Of a stretch of DNA of 64,000 nt, positions 30,601 to 33,450 are shown in pieces. The position numbers and the translations under genes were made by a program. Every line of letters begins with the position of its first letter. The stretch's first letter is position 1. The notes under the pieces were generated by a model. It was not told where the DNA came from. It saw only the letters and a list, made by a program, of their open reading frames with translations, and did no database searches. The DNA comes from Bicyclus anynana (taxonomy: Eukaryota; Arthropoda; Insecta; Lepidoptera; Nymphalidae), in the NCBI RefSeq assembly GCF_947172395.1, contig NC_069109.1, positions 1,768,897 through 1,832,896 on the forward strand. The letters run 5' to 3'.

Positions 30601-31511
30601 GAAGGCCAGTAAGTCGGTTCACCAGTCGATATTGTAAGTAAGTTGTTATTGTCAATACTTTTTTTGAGCTCTCTTCCCCGTGGAAGTGTACAGCGGGAGC
30701 CCCAGAAAGCGTGCTTTGCGTTCCAATCGCCTCCAGCTATGGCCACATAGCCATTTTTAGTTTTTGACAGGTCACAGGATCAAATTATCGATTTGATCAA
30801 TCATCTTATATTATTCCAGTTTTATAAGCATTAGCGTTTGAAGAAAGAGAATAGATGTGCCACATAACTACAGGCCAGGGATTGACTAATTTATACTAAT
30901 ATTATGAAGAAGAAAGATTTGATTTTAAGATTGTTTGTTTGTTTGCATTAAATAGGCTCTAAAACCACTGGGCCGATTCAAAAAACTCTTTCACAATTAG
31001 AATTTTGGGGGTAAAATATAGCCCTGGTGAACATAGGCTATATTTTATACCCATATTCTTATAAGAACGGGAATTAACAGACTGTTAGTCATTTAAATGA
31101 AAAAAAACATTGTGGTGATGGCACCAAGTGATGGCAATGAAAGTGTTCTGTAACTGGAATATCCGATTAAAATCCGGCAAATGGGAACTCTTTTACACGC
31201 TGTGTTAGACCGAGGATTTATACTGTGTGCGATGTAGCATGGTGCGGGTGACAGTTGCCCTATGACTTTCATAATACGTACCACTATCGTGAATCGCTGC
31301 AAACTTTCAAGAGTAAAACGAACTGTAAACCGCACAATGCTTTAGCGCACGTAATAACTGAGGATTGGAACTTGGTACAAGCTGACAAGTCGTATTGGAA
31401 ATACATGTTTTAGAGACAAATTATGACTTAAACTCACATGTGAAACGTGATTCCATGGCTCTTAGTTGTTTTCTTGGTATCGTTACCACAGTTTCGGACA
31501 CAACACCTCAT
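3487..31511 (-). CDS. Gene 1: THAP-ZAD-C2H2 zinc finger protein, 16 exons, 766 aa
   Basis: I joined 16 minus-strand exons: 31511-31438, 27278-27204, 25641-25545, 23954-23916, 23602-23510, 21457-21323, 20590-20127, 19712-19496, 18633-18503, 17222-17148, 16532-16394, 14916-14807, 9750-9612, 8552-8421, 7124-6924 and 3666-3487. All introns are GT-AG, phases close, and the total is 2,301 nt. Domains: THAP (aa 1-82; MRCCVRNC, FPKETNLRNAW, CSEHF, SGSVPLP), acidic bridge (83-95), ZAD (96-171; CRVCL and CWEC pairs), acidic then Lys-rich linker (172-325) and 11 C2H2 fingers (about 340-750). By family knowledge this is a nuclear DNA-binding regulator with ZAD dimerisation; targets are unknown. It is a paralogue of the gene at 43229-63723. 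Start choice: the ATG lies two codons before the THAP Cys pair. The C-terminal end differs from the paralogue. No promoter was recognised. The structure is well supported by paralogy, but a single transcript is inferred. Confidence 0.88.
3728..3931 (-). pseudogene. Decayed duplicate copies of gene 1 exon 15
   Basis: 3728-3764 matches the middle of exon 15 (gcatgtggaacaccaggttg). 3843-3931 matches its 3' end and flanking intron, including the donor. The second copy has TAG just before the CPLC finger motif and has lost an Arg codon. Both copies are followed by a similar ATTGAGAyAGACAG block, so they look like tandem duplicates later separated from the real exon by a retrotransposon. Confidence 0.8.
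3936..6872 (+). mobile_element. RTE-like non-LTR retrotransposon, 3'-truncated
   Basis: It lies in the last intron of gene 1 on the opposite strand. It has an ORF1-like basic peptide and an ORF2 with endonuclease and reverse transcriptase. The similarity ends abruptly at about 6870 within the RT C-terminal region, where gene 1 sequence resumes. The 3' UTR and tail are missing. The 5' limit is approximate. The RTE assignment rests on motif style only. Confidence 0.8.
4023..4232 (+). CDS. N-terminal basic ORF fragment of the RTE-like element
   Basis: A 69-residue Lys/Ser-rich peptide (MKKPTDKNRDKRKREESSS). It stops shortly before the main ORF and may be its N-terminal region cut off by a frameshift. 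No domain recognised. Confidence 0.45.
   Translation: MKKPTDKNRDKRKREESSSPKSSSQKKLNSKETSLPPLAKIVSKEVIKPNILKYVERGRSASLSETSKN
4328..6949 (+). CDS. Endonuclease-reverse transcriptase of RTE-like element (C-terminus lost)
   Basis: The frame is open for 873 codons. AP-type endonuclease motifs: ICTYNVRSLSN (aa about 37), LAEVKK (70), GDFNAK (172), SDHRIV (265). Reverse transcriptase motifs: NYRPISLLS (558), FVDYSKAFD (628), RQGDPLSP (686) and LRFADDIVL (724) with the catalytic Asp pair. Around aa 848 the frame leaves the element (after LPSLTYASQ) and runs into host intron and antisense exon sequence, so the last 25 residues are not native. By family knowledge it would carry out target-primed reverse transcription. 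This copy cannot encode a complete protein and lacks a 3' end. Confidence 0.88.
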   Translation: MGPDDHYPSSNKSKENNLNKRNKYNLSYTNINEEGLRICTYNVRSLSNKVRILELNYAIEKIKWDIIGLAEVKKVGYTIEEHKNHLLCYIGETKGLNGVGFLIKKSLKGNIVGFLGISERVALLKLNFKEGPLSLIQVYSPTESACEEEITKFYNDLTEAQELADKNRLIIGDFNAKIGQPQPHEIFIMGKYGYGTRNARGERLIQYAQENNLAVMNTYFKKKPSRRWTWISPDHKTKNEIDFIMSPNPNTVTNVEVLNKISFPSDHRIVRSTIKIQKPKLNRRSFKSVPNKLKSTKEKSSYLENLKKILPRLQEFVKENKTVQSFSDKLEDAITKSLKSDEKVSNMHREKIISEDSQNLICRRTELMFTKKKSKEMREELKMLFKQSNRSIKRDYANHRTEIIEKNMSTFRSSKRAFKELSTHKNWIQSLNSDMGENKNREDIIKCATAFYTSLYKGPPQDAENDNNDNTTGDNAGETPLDPITEGEIMTQIKRLKSEKSPGDDNITNEAIKVGATILAPYLAVFFNLVLEKEQVPSQWSKSNIILLYKKGNPRDIGNYRPISLLSTIYKLFSSIILRRIAPDIDSNQPIEQAGFRPHYSTIDHIHTLEQVIEKFKEFNKPLYIAFVDYSKAFDSIVHPSIWTALRNNVINETYINVIKNIYSKSVSRVKLEKLAEEFAIERGVRQGDPLSPKLFIAVLQDIFKKIDWKNNGIWILNRNLTHLRFADDIVLFSESAKSLEAMLQGLNSESKKIGLHMNASKTKIMTNSHRKPITVEERPIDYVDEYVYLGKSVSFDPNSNENEIDRRISTAWKKYWALKEILKGNYSLTIKKIIMDSCILPSLTYASQSCCLCVTIVVVTKVILQTCVAACC
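6924..7124 (-). CDS. Gene 1 exon 15 (fingers 8-10)
   Basis: It completes finger 8 (ALLKDHMWVHTGEK), encodes all of finger 9 (FKCDRCEKSF) and most of finger 10 (CPLCGKHFAFF...RRRHMF). Classical HTGEK-type linkers are present. Degenerate copies of this exon lie at 3728-3931. Confidence 0.9.
7437..8417. repeat. Roughly 980-bp ATG/ATGACG trinucleotide microsatellite
   Basis: Almost uninterrupted (GAT)n with interspersed GACGAC, GATAAT and GGATTATGATGAT higher-order units. It fills most of intron 14 of gene 1 and touches the donor of exon 14 at 8421. Open frames here (poly-Met, Asp, His, Ile, Ser) are artefacts. Possibly seeded by the ATG-type tail of an RTE-like retroposon seen elsewhere in the window. 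Confidence 0.95.
8421..8552 (-). CDS. Gene 1 exon 14 (finger 7 end, finger 8 start)
   Basis: This 132-nt, 44-residue exon has CGLQLRDLRLYAQHFRRAH and CMCEQCGRIFQ. The gene 4 exon is the same length and alignable (HPDK, YP-MK-P/K-MCE-CGR-F). The donor GTTAATC is non-consensus and directly abuts the trinucleotide array. Confidence 0.87.
8668..9235 (-). mobile_element. LINE-3a fragment with RT C-terminal remnant
   Basis: On the minus strand, residues such as SFVGLGVLFYNMIPKTCQCI and a conserved 3' UTR end at the CTGAGCCTACTTGAAATAAA block and a TTTTGAATTTGAA tail. This is a 5'-truncated copy, also at 409-672 and 21585-21962. Confidence 0.8.
9331..9521 (-). mobile_element. SINE-B copy, diverged
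   Basis: Reversed tRNA-like head (GTGGCGCAGTGGTATGCGGA, box B GGTTCGATCCC) and body with GGCCGTGGCTAG. It carries small internal insertions of the type aagaaaactaactaag. Confidence 0.8.
9612..9750 (-). CDS. Gene 1 exon 13 (inter-finger spacer, finger 7 start)
   Basis: A basic spacer (MRKIERRPTIHPRTS) ends in GAPVTCEQ, the first Cys of finger 7. Gene 4 has GPLTCEQ at the same exon end. Confidence 0.86.
9798..9841. repeat. GT microsatellite
   Basis: About 20 GT units with few interruptions, beside exon 13 of gene 1. Confidence 0.9.
9880..10236 (+). mobile_element. LINE 3' end with ATT-repeat tail
   Basis: The frame reads LPEKVKDMTLNEFKNYI then FNKLINANIYNYKDYFQ before a stop, the usual C-terminus of a Jockey/CR1-type RT. 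A 3' UTR and a (ATT)n tail at 10216-10236 follow. The tail is the apparent target of the R4/Dong-like insertion. Confidence 0.65.
10237..14190 (-). mobile_element. R4/Dong-like site-specific non-LTR retrotransposon, apparently full length
   Basis: A roughly 4-kb minus-strand element flanked on both sides by (ATT/TAA)n tracts (10216-10236 and 14188-14213), inside intron 12 of gene 1. The single long ORF is intact. There is a roughly 460-bp 5' leader (13730-14187) and a short AT-rich 3' UTR. Known R4-clade member Dong inserts in TAA repeats, which fits. The exact ends are uncertain because the target is itself repetitive. Confidence 0.85.
10415..13729 (-). CDS. R4/Dong-like reverse transcriptase with restriction-like endonuclease
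   Basis: 1,104 residues in an unbroken frame. The N-terminal region (1-300) is Glu/Arg-rich with no motif I recognise. RT domain: KYRPITCLTTIYK (aa about 431), WIDYKKAFDS (503), GIFQGDCLSP (565) and catalytic LLYMDDLKLL (610). A C-terminal zinc knuckle ICRACRHPGESLRHVLSGC (about 905-925) precedes a restriction-like endonuclease (KPDIVVLDRA ... VFLVDITIPYDE, 995-1018). The single-ORF layout and length fit the R2/R4 superclade. The CDS is GC-rich compared with the host intron. By family knowledge it would nick its target and prime reverse transcription there. It may be a recent, competent copy, but activity is not shown. Confidence 0.92.
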   Translation of the reverse strand: MSCARTTGLPETGRTGYRAAMYREFLLLEPHLTVTEQNLADRARFIQRSNIFNATELERLRREAVPEVPTSSAEQIVSPAAPVREETEPMSQDLHAEEEDTEGTVSLDLERMRRILEETIAEIRNAPLENRPRLSRIALNIATRDVIEAVNKMLPQHLAGSTGLDDTASILFGAALAVHRFIGIKTKEPGRPGRSVNNIRAEPAWKRRIERRITLARGLIGRLLCFRSGNRRPRIVRSVRIAFNGLGVRLDQPDITLKLTERIDDLKQKIAAWGNRIRRYSERVERFQQNRLFSSDQKRFYNRLECPAVCSTSPQPNPADLIAFWRNIWSREVEHDEGPWISAIEETCAAIRPMNPVAISTEDVVGAVRRAANWKSPGPDGLHHYWQKAFSTCHVTLARQFQEALEQGTLPNLFTTGITHLAPKTTDTVDPSKYRPITCLTTIYKTLTSVLSSKITRHVDDNNIMSGAQNGCRGGSRGTKELLLIDSVAGQLVKRNRRNFAAAWIDYKKAFDSVPHSWLLRVLELYKIDCTVQDFLRSCMGQWSTILCLHGERLATADDRIRIRRGIFQGDCLSPLWFCLALNPLSTLLEGSGTGFQFRRGGTKVPHLLYMDDLKLLTPNATRLQELLNLTTGFSNSIRMELGLDKCAVLHVERGQVTHTVGINPDLLNIKTLSETESYRYLGMSQSIGVQEADMKQSVCEGFYRRLTKICKSYLSGANKIRAYNGWVMPVLMYTFGVLRWTQTELDILDRRVRTTMTLYRMHHPKSSVMRLYVPRKCGGRGLLSAKTMHNREICSLRTYFETKMESPMHTEVIACDKGLTPLSLANSEWQKPVVQSISDRETVWKGKELHGRFFKALHEPHVNKKASVQWLRFGDLFGETEGFVFAIQDQVVKTRNYRKYILKDGTHDICRACRHPGESLRHVLSGCSALANTEYLHRHNQAAKILHQELALTYGLLDQRLPYYKYTPVPVLERDGVRLYWDRSIITDRTILANKPDIVVLDRAQSRVFLVDITIPYDENLVRAETEKKRKYLDLAHEVTAMWHVESTEIIPIVISANGLIPVSLAHHLRRLGFRGSSLAGKMQKAVLLDSARIVRRFLHLSP
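14220..14541. other. Intron sequence with retroposon remnants
   Basis: Contains the tttcaacccctatttcaccc block seen near 200 and otherwise AT-rich sequence. Nothing coding. Confidence 0.4.
14542..14690. mobile_element. Short palindromic MITE
   Basis: Terminal inverted repeats of about 37 bp (ATTTATTATGAAACACGGCT with the matching end AGCCGTGTTTCATAATAAAT), 149 bp in total. A partial copy sits at 39925-40040 inside another MITE. Confidence 0.85.
14693..14779. repeat. 35-bp perfect inverted repeat (hairpin)
   Basis: Arms 14693-14727 and 14745-14779 are exact reverse complements with a 17-bp loop. Arm key sequence: CTCAGAGGCACAATTATCCG. It lies 28 bp downstream (minus strand) of exon 12 of gene 1, in the intron. 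Confidence 0.95.
14807..14916 (-). CDS. Gene 1 exon 12 (finger 6)
   Basis: Finger 6 is CEVCEVKFVSEDAHSRH with an unusually long H-x6-H spacing, also seen in gene 4 finger 6. The donor CC|GTGAGT lies 28 bp from a 35-bp perfect inverted repeat. Confidence 0.86.
14937..15137 (+). repeat. Retroposon copy (element D)
   Basis: From CTAGCTGACGTCACGC through GGTTCCCGTTCCCGTAGGAA and the TAAATGGGCTATCTAACACT block to TATAATATTAGTATAGAT. Other copies: 40821, 52038 (reversed), 63060. Non-coding. Confidence 0.75.
15325..15725 (+). repeat. Dispersed repeat G
   Basis: Related to 1535-1862 and 63165-63615 (GCGTCACATGAGTTATTTTC, ATTTACGTAATTGTTGTTAA, GGAGACCCGTGACG). No ORF. Confidence 0.6.
15726..15984. 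other. AT-rich intron sequence
   Basis: Nothing recognised apart from a TA-rich run near 15957-15988. Confidence 0.35.
15985..16230 (+). repeat. Dispersed repeat shared with gene 4 intron 9
   Basis: GACCTCTTATAATAAAAGGA to GCGACTACTTGAATTGAG is shared with 54645-54890. It sits in non-equivalent introns of the two paralogues, so it is a mobile repeat and not conserved intron sequence. Confidence 0.65.
16394..16532 (-). CDS. Gene 1 exon 11 (finger 4 end, finger 5)
   Basis: It encodes TTYMGHIRIKH, completing finger 4, and finger 5 CELCGYTF with H-KKKK-H. Its 5' edge and acceptor are tandemly repeated in decayed form upstream in the intron. Confidence 0.88.
16515..17065 (-). repeat. Degenerate tandem repeats of the exon 11 acceptor region
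   Basis: About six units of 80-130 bp start near 16518, 16603, 16690, 16785, 16913 and 16995. Each begins with a variant of GTAGGTGGTCAGTTTACTGA (the 5' edge of exon 11 on the other strand) and continues with an ACCTTnTGTGTAAGACTATAA-like part. A small foldback (CAGTAAAAAGATA ... TATCTTTTTACTG) sits at 16860-16904. Confidence 0.75.
17148..17222 (-). CDS. Gene 1 exon 10 (finger 3 end, finger 4 start)
   Basis: This 75-nt exon supplies H-EKW-H of finger 3 and CPHC of finger 4. Gene 4 exon 11 has the same length and phase and also carries YQCPHC. Confidence 0.88.
17292..17606 (+). mobile_element. SINE-A, near full length
   Basis: tRNA-like head with box A/B (TAGTGGATATGACC, GGTTCGAATCC), body with AACTTTTCAGTTGTGTGC and CGTGAGGAAACCTGC, and end GCCGAATATGGGTTGATGAC. 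Not a functional tRNA. Confidence 0.85.
17647..17912 (+). mobile_element. SINE-B copy
   Basis: Head GTGGTATGCGCGGTGG and box B GGTTCGATTCT; body TACCGCCAAGCGATTTAG; end GTAGTCAAGGGCTAACTTGT. Internal deletion near the end of the body. Confidence 0.85.
17913..18502. other. Intron 9 of gene 1, unassigned
   Basis: It includes two diverged, reversed motifs (CGCCATCTATCGGTAG near 18061, TAGATGGCAGC near 18109), suggestive of an old small inverted-repeat element. No coding sequence. Confidence 0.35.
18503..18633 (-). CDS. Gene 1 exon 9 (finger 2 and half of finger 3)
   Basis: It encodes finger 2 (CFIC ... H-x4-H) and the CKGC half of finger 3, which is completed by the next exon. It is 131 nt, identical in length to gene 4 exon 10. 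Confidence 0.88.
18640..19490. other. Intron 8 of gene 1, partly duplicated
   Basis: Repeated phrases (GAACGAGCTCATGAACAAGGAT near 18668 and GAACGAGCTTATGAATAAGGAT near 19468; TTTTGTCG-like blocks; GATCCCwAATGGrATAGTCACATA near 18785 and 19217) indicate internal duplication. No exon-like frame. Confidence 0.4.
19496..19712 (-). CDS. Gene 1 exon 8 (linker end, finger 1)
   Basis: It contains SLFTITTLTYEEQIAEIQ, alignable to IFTIQELSHEEQLIEIR of gene 4, then finger 1 (CGAC with ligands H-x3-H). The acceptor is TTTAG and the donor is GTGAGA. Confidence 0.88.
19926..20072. mobile_element. Small TIR element (MITE)
   Basis: Left end ATGACATATATCGTGAAGAG and right end CTCTTCATGAAATACGTCAT are imperfect inverted repeats of about 28 bp enclosing 90 bp. 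Confidence 0.6.
20127..20590 (-). CDS. Gene 1 exon 7 (acidic/basic linker)
   Basis: A low-complexity linker of about 155 residues. It has a central Asn/Asp-rich run (repeats of the type NDDNGIND), then an acidic stretch EIFFEEYPVFDESDNVTL, then a Lys-rich patch (KKKKQVKKVKQTKEK). It is probably disordered and may hold a nuclear localisation signal. Gene 4 covers the same linker with three exons. Confidence 0.85.
20655..20960 (+). repeat. GC-rich retroposon fragment (GGGGGGTTTGGGCGAG type)
   Basis: Shares GGTTTGGGCGAGCGCAGAAG and GAGACTCGGACCTCGGCTTA with 56500-57080. Followed by AT-rich sequence to 21320 with nothing recognised. Confidence 0.6.
21323..21457 (-). CDS. Gene 1 exon 6 (ZAD, second half)
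   Basis: It encodes 45 residues with LPQKLCWECVARLTSASHF, the second C-x2-C pair and helix of ZAD. It is 135 nt, the same as the gene 4 exon, and the donor is GTGAGT. Confidence 0.9.
21585..21962 (-). mobile_element. LINE-3a fragment
   Basis: Same 3' end as 8668-9235, reversed, with the TTCAAATTCAAAATTC tail. It contains the RT C-terminal remnant corresponding to the CQCIALSNVLKN region. Confidence 0.8.
22088..22516 (+). mobile_element. Retroposon with internal (CCCTA)-rich array
   Basis: Starts CTAGCGGACTCGCTCAAGCT. A pyrimidine-rich CCCTACC array at 22140-22375 follows, then a conserved block (CAAAATCGGTCGAGCCGTTT) and a TTTTATATATTAGA end. A related array is at 38935-38990. Confidence 0.65.
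22523..22808 (+). mobile_element. SINE-A, head-truncated
   Basis: Retains box B (GGTTTGAATCTGGTCC) and the whole body and ends GCCGAATATGAG; the first part of the head is missing. Confidence 0.8.
22951..23455 (+). mobile_element. TTAA-type MITE (MITE-p)
   Basis: Inverted ends TAGGGATGATGACAG and GTCATCATCCCCA, 505 bp. Internal block GGCGCTGCCGCGGATCTCTG. Right flank TTAA. Copies at 39546-40598 and 50375-50859. No transposase ORF. Confidence 0.8.
23510..23602 (-). CDS. Gene 1 exon 5 (ZAD, first half)
   Basis: It encodes 31 residues starting VCRVCLSMNVTMYHMS, the first C-x2-C pair of a ZAD (zf-AD) domain. The exon is 93 nt, identical in length and phase to the gene 4 counterpart. Confidence 0.9.
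23916..23954 (-). CDS. Gene 1 exon 4 (acidic bridge)
   Basis: This 39-nt exon encodes ESDEDLDAPATLR in phase 0-0 between THAP and ZAD. Gene 4 has an equivalent 48-nt acidic exon in the same place, which is the main evidence that THAP and ZAD belong to one transcript. Confidence 0.8.
24204..25118 (+). mobile_element. Jockey-like LINE fragment with 12-bp target duplication
   Basis: ATTCTGTACATT flanks both sides (24204-24215, 25107-25118). The 891-bp insert is GC-rich and holds only the C-terminal part of a reverse transcriptase, so it is a 5'-truncated copy in intron 3 of gene 1. Confidence 0.88.
24338..24958 (+). pseudogene. C-terminal fragment of a Jockey-like reverse transcriptase
   Basis: Frame open for 206 codons: LKILNTYVRSRLTYAAPAWY, QIQQNKCLRLATGAPRYVRN and DTKTPTVEEFVRDLACRMFA are typical of the thumb/C-terminal part of Jockey ORF2. 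A low-complexity acidic tail follows (DDEDDATTGHDT). The catalytic RT motifs and endonuclease are missing. Confidence 0.8.
25175..25528 (-). repeat. Reversed element E-like retroposon
   Basis: Ends with the complement of GGACGCCCGCAACTTCGTCC at 25490-25518 and contains the reversed tttcaacccctatttcaccc block. It stops about 11 bp from the exon 3 donor region of gene 1. Confidence 0.6.
25545..25641 (-). CDS. Gene 1 exon 3 (THAP C-x2-H half)
   Basis: It encodes SAVCSEHFQQESFYE, then RRIKSGSVPLPLD, giving the C-x2-H ligands and the closing hydrophobic AVPxx-like box of a THAP domain. The donor is GTAAGT and the exit phase is 0. Confidence 0.9.
25650..26375. other. Intron 2 of gene 1, unassigned part
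   Basis: AT-rich, with no coding frame and no repeat match that I can see within the window. Confidence 0.35.
26376..26900 (-). pseudogene. Two tandem copies of a retroelement C-terminal fragment
   Basis: The first copy (26660-26376) reads PWETNIPKDHSLKVNKYYDL, VEVGARGLPAKSLYNLLKDL, GLSRSAASSILE. The second (26900-26681) repeats a shorter part (NLYNLLKDLSLSRSAASSI) with an AT-rich insertion. The style resembles C-terminal regions of non-LTR polyproteins; the clade is not assigned. Related sequence flanks the Jockey insertion at 28281-28346. Confidence 0.6.
26940..27132 (+). mobile_element. SINE-A 3' fragment
   Basis: TGTCTCAAACGGTGAAGGAG to CAGCAGTGAACCGAATATGG, with a small deletion in the GGAAAACATCGTGAGG region. 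Confidence 0.8.
27204..27278 (-). CDS. Gene 1 exon 2 (THAP core)
   Basis: The acceptor TTGCAG is followed by the FPKETNLRNAWMEALGI motif, with the invariant Trp of THAP domains. The exon ends in phase 2 before GTAAAT. Gene 4 encodes this and the next exon as one piece, so gene 1 has an extra intron inside its THAP domain. Confidence 0.88.
27377..27820. mobile_element. TIR element with 36-bp A-run
   Basis: Imperfect inverted ends of about 40 bp (GGTGTGGCGAACTAACTCTT / AAAGAGTTCCTTCACCACAC, each with CGCCCACTTTAGGTT). It encloses a long A-run at 27637-27675. Non-autonomous; superfamily unknown. Confidence 0.75.
27836..27925 (-). mobile_element. SINE-B tail fragment
   Basis: AGTTAGCCCTTGACTGTGAT, then TGATGTTAAGTGACGATGCA, a diverged reversed end of SINE-B. 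Confidence 0.6.
28085..28345 (+). repeat. Old retroelement sequence interrupted by the Jockey insertion
   Basis: CACCTAACAGGTGCC to CCTAGCCAAATTTGG is similar to 38803-38930. It continues after the Jockey element at 30748 with TAGCCATTTTTAGTT, as in 26560-26580. Confidence 0.55.
28346..30747 (-). mobile_element. 5'-truncated Jockey-like LINE with 11-bp target duplication
   Basis: CTATGGCCACA flanks both sides (28346-28356 and 30737-30747), with a poly-A tail (T-run 28357-28378 on plus). The insertion is clean and the ORF unbroken, so it is young. It lies in intron 1 of gene 1, in the same orientation as the gene. Confidence 0.92.
28476..30746 (-). CDS. Jockey-like ORF2 protein, N-terminally truncated
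   Basis: 756 codons remain open. The endonuclease is cut: it begins at GGDWNAKHAFWGSR and keeps SSDHTPI (aa about 80). RT motifs are complete: SYRPISLTPVLSK (375), FLDVQQAFDRVWH (448), AGVPQGSVLGP (505), TYADDAAFLS (533, catalytic Asp pair) and CVRYLGFHLDRRLTWKYHI downstream. The true N-terminus and most of the endonuclease are absent because of 5' truncation at insertion. The first few codons come from the target duplication, and there is no own promoter region. Confidence 0.92.
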   Translation of the reverse strand: MAIAGGDWNAKHAFWGSRCTLPRGRELKKSIDNNNLLTISTGEPTYWPSDINKIPDLLDFFVTKNVSHLYTNIQSSLDGSSDHTPIILELSRTTILLNDNNDYLYNHKTDWYSFRDFITETIDMKVPLKSEEDIDMATIYITNLIQVAAWKNTPHLSPKKMGILLPSDIKLKIEDKRRLRRNWHNSRRLDDKANFNRAVKELKAILGDSSNNLIKENLELLSPTGRGDRSLWKATKYLNQPQPHYPPIRTGVTWARRDIEKAEAFAAYLETVFQPNPGVDDPEIEDILQQDLQMCLPLKPTSPKEISKVILSLDSKKAPGFDLITPLVLKELPKKCLVYLANLFNRIFQLNYFPDIWKVSQITMIHKPGKPLEEVSSYRPISLTPVLSKVWEIIFLARMEEALKENETIPAHQFGFRKQHSTVEQVHRVYHTIRQCLEKKEYCSAAFLDVQQAFDRVWHKGLLVKIKKLLPHSMFLLLASYLKNRIFQVKQRDARSSFCTYKAGVPQGSVLGPVLYNIFTCDLPQSPDVTIATYADDAAFLSCDKDANRASSILQNQLDATHLWLSKWRIVASASKSHHITFALRKGDCPPVKLGNEDLPPTTCVRYLGFHLDRRLTWKYHIDNKRKELNTRFRNLLWLLGRQSTLRLNNKLLIYCAVLKPIWLYGIQLWGTCSKSNAMRIQRIQNNILRTITDAPWFTRNDEIHQYLEMPTIFEEIKNNCRKHKERLTRHPNRLANSLVVAQRIKRLKRADVLDE
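30895..31080 (-). repeat. Element D-like retroposon, reversed and diverged
   Basis: TATACTAATATTATGAAGAA, TTGTTTGTTTGC, AACCACTGGGCCGATTC: the same layout as element D in reverse but a different subfamily. Confidence 0.6.
31438..31511 (-). CDS. Gene 1 exon 1 (start, THAP first Cys pair)
   Basis: It begins MRCCVRNCGN and ends at FH plus two bases, followed by the donor GTGAGTT. This is the N-terminal C-x4-C half of a THAP domain. The same boundary and phase (2) occur in exon 1 of genes 2 and 4. Confidence 0.88.
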
Positions 31512-31984
31512 TTTTTGGCTATGTTTTACTTATAAACATTGTAAATTGTTTTCTTGACGCACACAAATACTTAAATTAAATATTATTTACAGCGCTGGGG
31601 ATAGCTTCTAATATTTTTTGAGTTTGTAACTTAAAATATCTTACTATGATGTTAAAAAATCTTTTAAATTCTGGTTTTAATAATTAAATTGGATTATTTT
31701 CTAAATATTAATTTTTGTTTTAGTACATCAAAAGAATTTACTCTTTGGTCCAGAGACAATATAAATCACAGACGAAAAATGAAGATATAAATCACACTTC
31801 ACACATTATTAATAGATATTGGATATTATGTTTTTAAAAAGTCTGTGCTCACTGCTCAGAAATCACAGAGATTTTATTAACCGATTTGAAAAAAAGAAGG
31901 AGGTTATCAATTCGTCGGAATCTTTTTTTTATGTATGTTTACCGATTACTCGAAGACGCCTGAACTGATTTGAAAAATATTTTT

Positions 31985-32370
31985 TCGTTGGGGACGCCTT
32001 TGCTTGCAGTTAGCGTTTGGTTGGGATGGATGGCAGTTCTGTCAAAATAGTTTTGAGAGAGCTGTTAACTGTTTCAGCTGTTGTGTACTTAGCTATTGTC
32101 GGTAATTCTAGATCTCTATGGAGGTCATTATTGCGTACAAACAACAGCGCACCCGTGATTTGACGCAGAAAACGATTCTATAGGGTTTGAAGCGGCCTAA
32201 AAGTCGCTTTGGAACGGGGTGCAAACTACACTAGCGTAGGTTAAGACCGGACGGATCGTGGTTTTATAAATGGTTAGCTTTGAACGGAGGGACGATTTCC
32301 TTTTTTTGTTAATCATCGCGTAAAGGCGGTGCATTACGTATCCAGCCTTTTTCTCACTTTATTGATGAGC
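31985..32370 (-). pseudogene. LINE reverse transcriptase remnant (downstream part)
   Basis: The minus strand reads SKLTIYKTTIRPVLTYAS and KAGYVMHRLYAMINKKRKSS, typical RT C-terminal parts, with stops. Its upstream part is at 33262-33450; the two are separated by another insertion. Confidence 0.65.
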
Positions 32371-32371
32371 A

Positions 32372-33270
32372 TTAAATACTATAATTCTAAAAGAGCACGT
32401 TAAATACCTTGGGGTTTGGCTCGATAAAAGCCTCAACTTCAAAAAACACATTGAAGAGGTCGCTAAAAAATCACATAACCTAGTAGAGGAATTGCACAAA
32501 CTGATGCAACAAAAGGAGGCCCCAGTGCGAGCAAGACGAGAGTACTGGCTTCAGTAAGTCACTCTGTTATTCTATACGGAGCGCCAGTTTACGAAAAAGC
32601 CATGAATGTGGAACTGTACCGGAAAAAGCTAGACGCAGTAAAGAGGCGAATGTCAATAGGCATAACCGGAGCAAACAGAACAATCTCAACAGCTGCAGCA
32701 CTTGTTATATCAGGCCTTGTCCCCATAGACAAACTCATAAGAGAACGCGCGCAATTTTTCTTGTACAAAGAATTGAGTTCACATGAACTGCGAGAAAACA
32801 CCCTTGAAGAAGGAATGGGAAACTGAATAGTCCGCGGGTGGGAAAGGAACGTGGACGAGGGAATTAATAAAGGACTTAAAAATATGGCATCAAAGAAATC
32901 ACGGGGAGGTGGACCGATGGCTGACTCAAGCCCTGAGCGGTCACGGGGTGTTTAACACGTACCTCTTTGCAATAGGGAAATCACCTACCGAAAACTATTT
33001 CTGTGGATAAGAGGACACTCCGCGACATGCCTTATTCGAATCGAGGAACATATTTACTGATTCGAATGTCCTGCCTGTGACGACCTGAGAGGGGCGGCAC
33101 AGGAAGAGTATGGCCACGTGGACTCGGTAGCCTGATTGCACGTATGCTGTTCAGCGAAGGCGACTGGCAGATATACGGACGAATGCTCCGGAATATAATG
33201 ATGAGAAGGGAAGAAACGGAAAAAGAAGAAAAAAGGAAAAGATAAATAATTTAATAAAAACAAAAAAAAA
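32372..33270 (+). pseudogene. R1-like LINE C-terminal fragment inserted in another LINE
   Basis: Frames with shifts: VKYLGVWLDKSLNFKKHIEE, VILYGAPVYEKAMNVELYRK, VKRRMSIGITGANRTISTAA, SGLVPIDKLIRERAQFF, then a knuckle-like FECPACDDLRGAAQEEYGHV, and an A-rich tail at 33242-33270. The order and style resemble the R1 superclade. Broken by stops and frameshifts. Confidence 0.7.
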
Positions 33271-33450
33271 TATATGTGCATGGAGAAGCTCATGCGGTTG
33301 TCAAAGGTTGCGCCTAGATACTGGGCAGTACATTGCCAGGGGATGGGAGCTCTGTAAAAGGAGACTTCTTTGAGTCCGGGTTTGTTTCGAGGGACCGGTT
33401 TGCCAGTGAAAAGCACAGCTGTGCTTTTCTCCAGGCGGAACCATTACGTA
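33262..33450 (-). pseudogene. LINE reverse transcriptase remnant (upstream part)
   Basis: LFTGKPVPRNKPGLKEVSFY, APIPWQCTAQYLGATFDNRM, FSMHI on the minus strand. It continues at 32370-31985 after the R1-like insertion. Confidence 0.65.
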
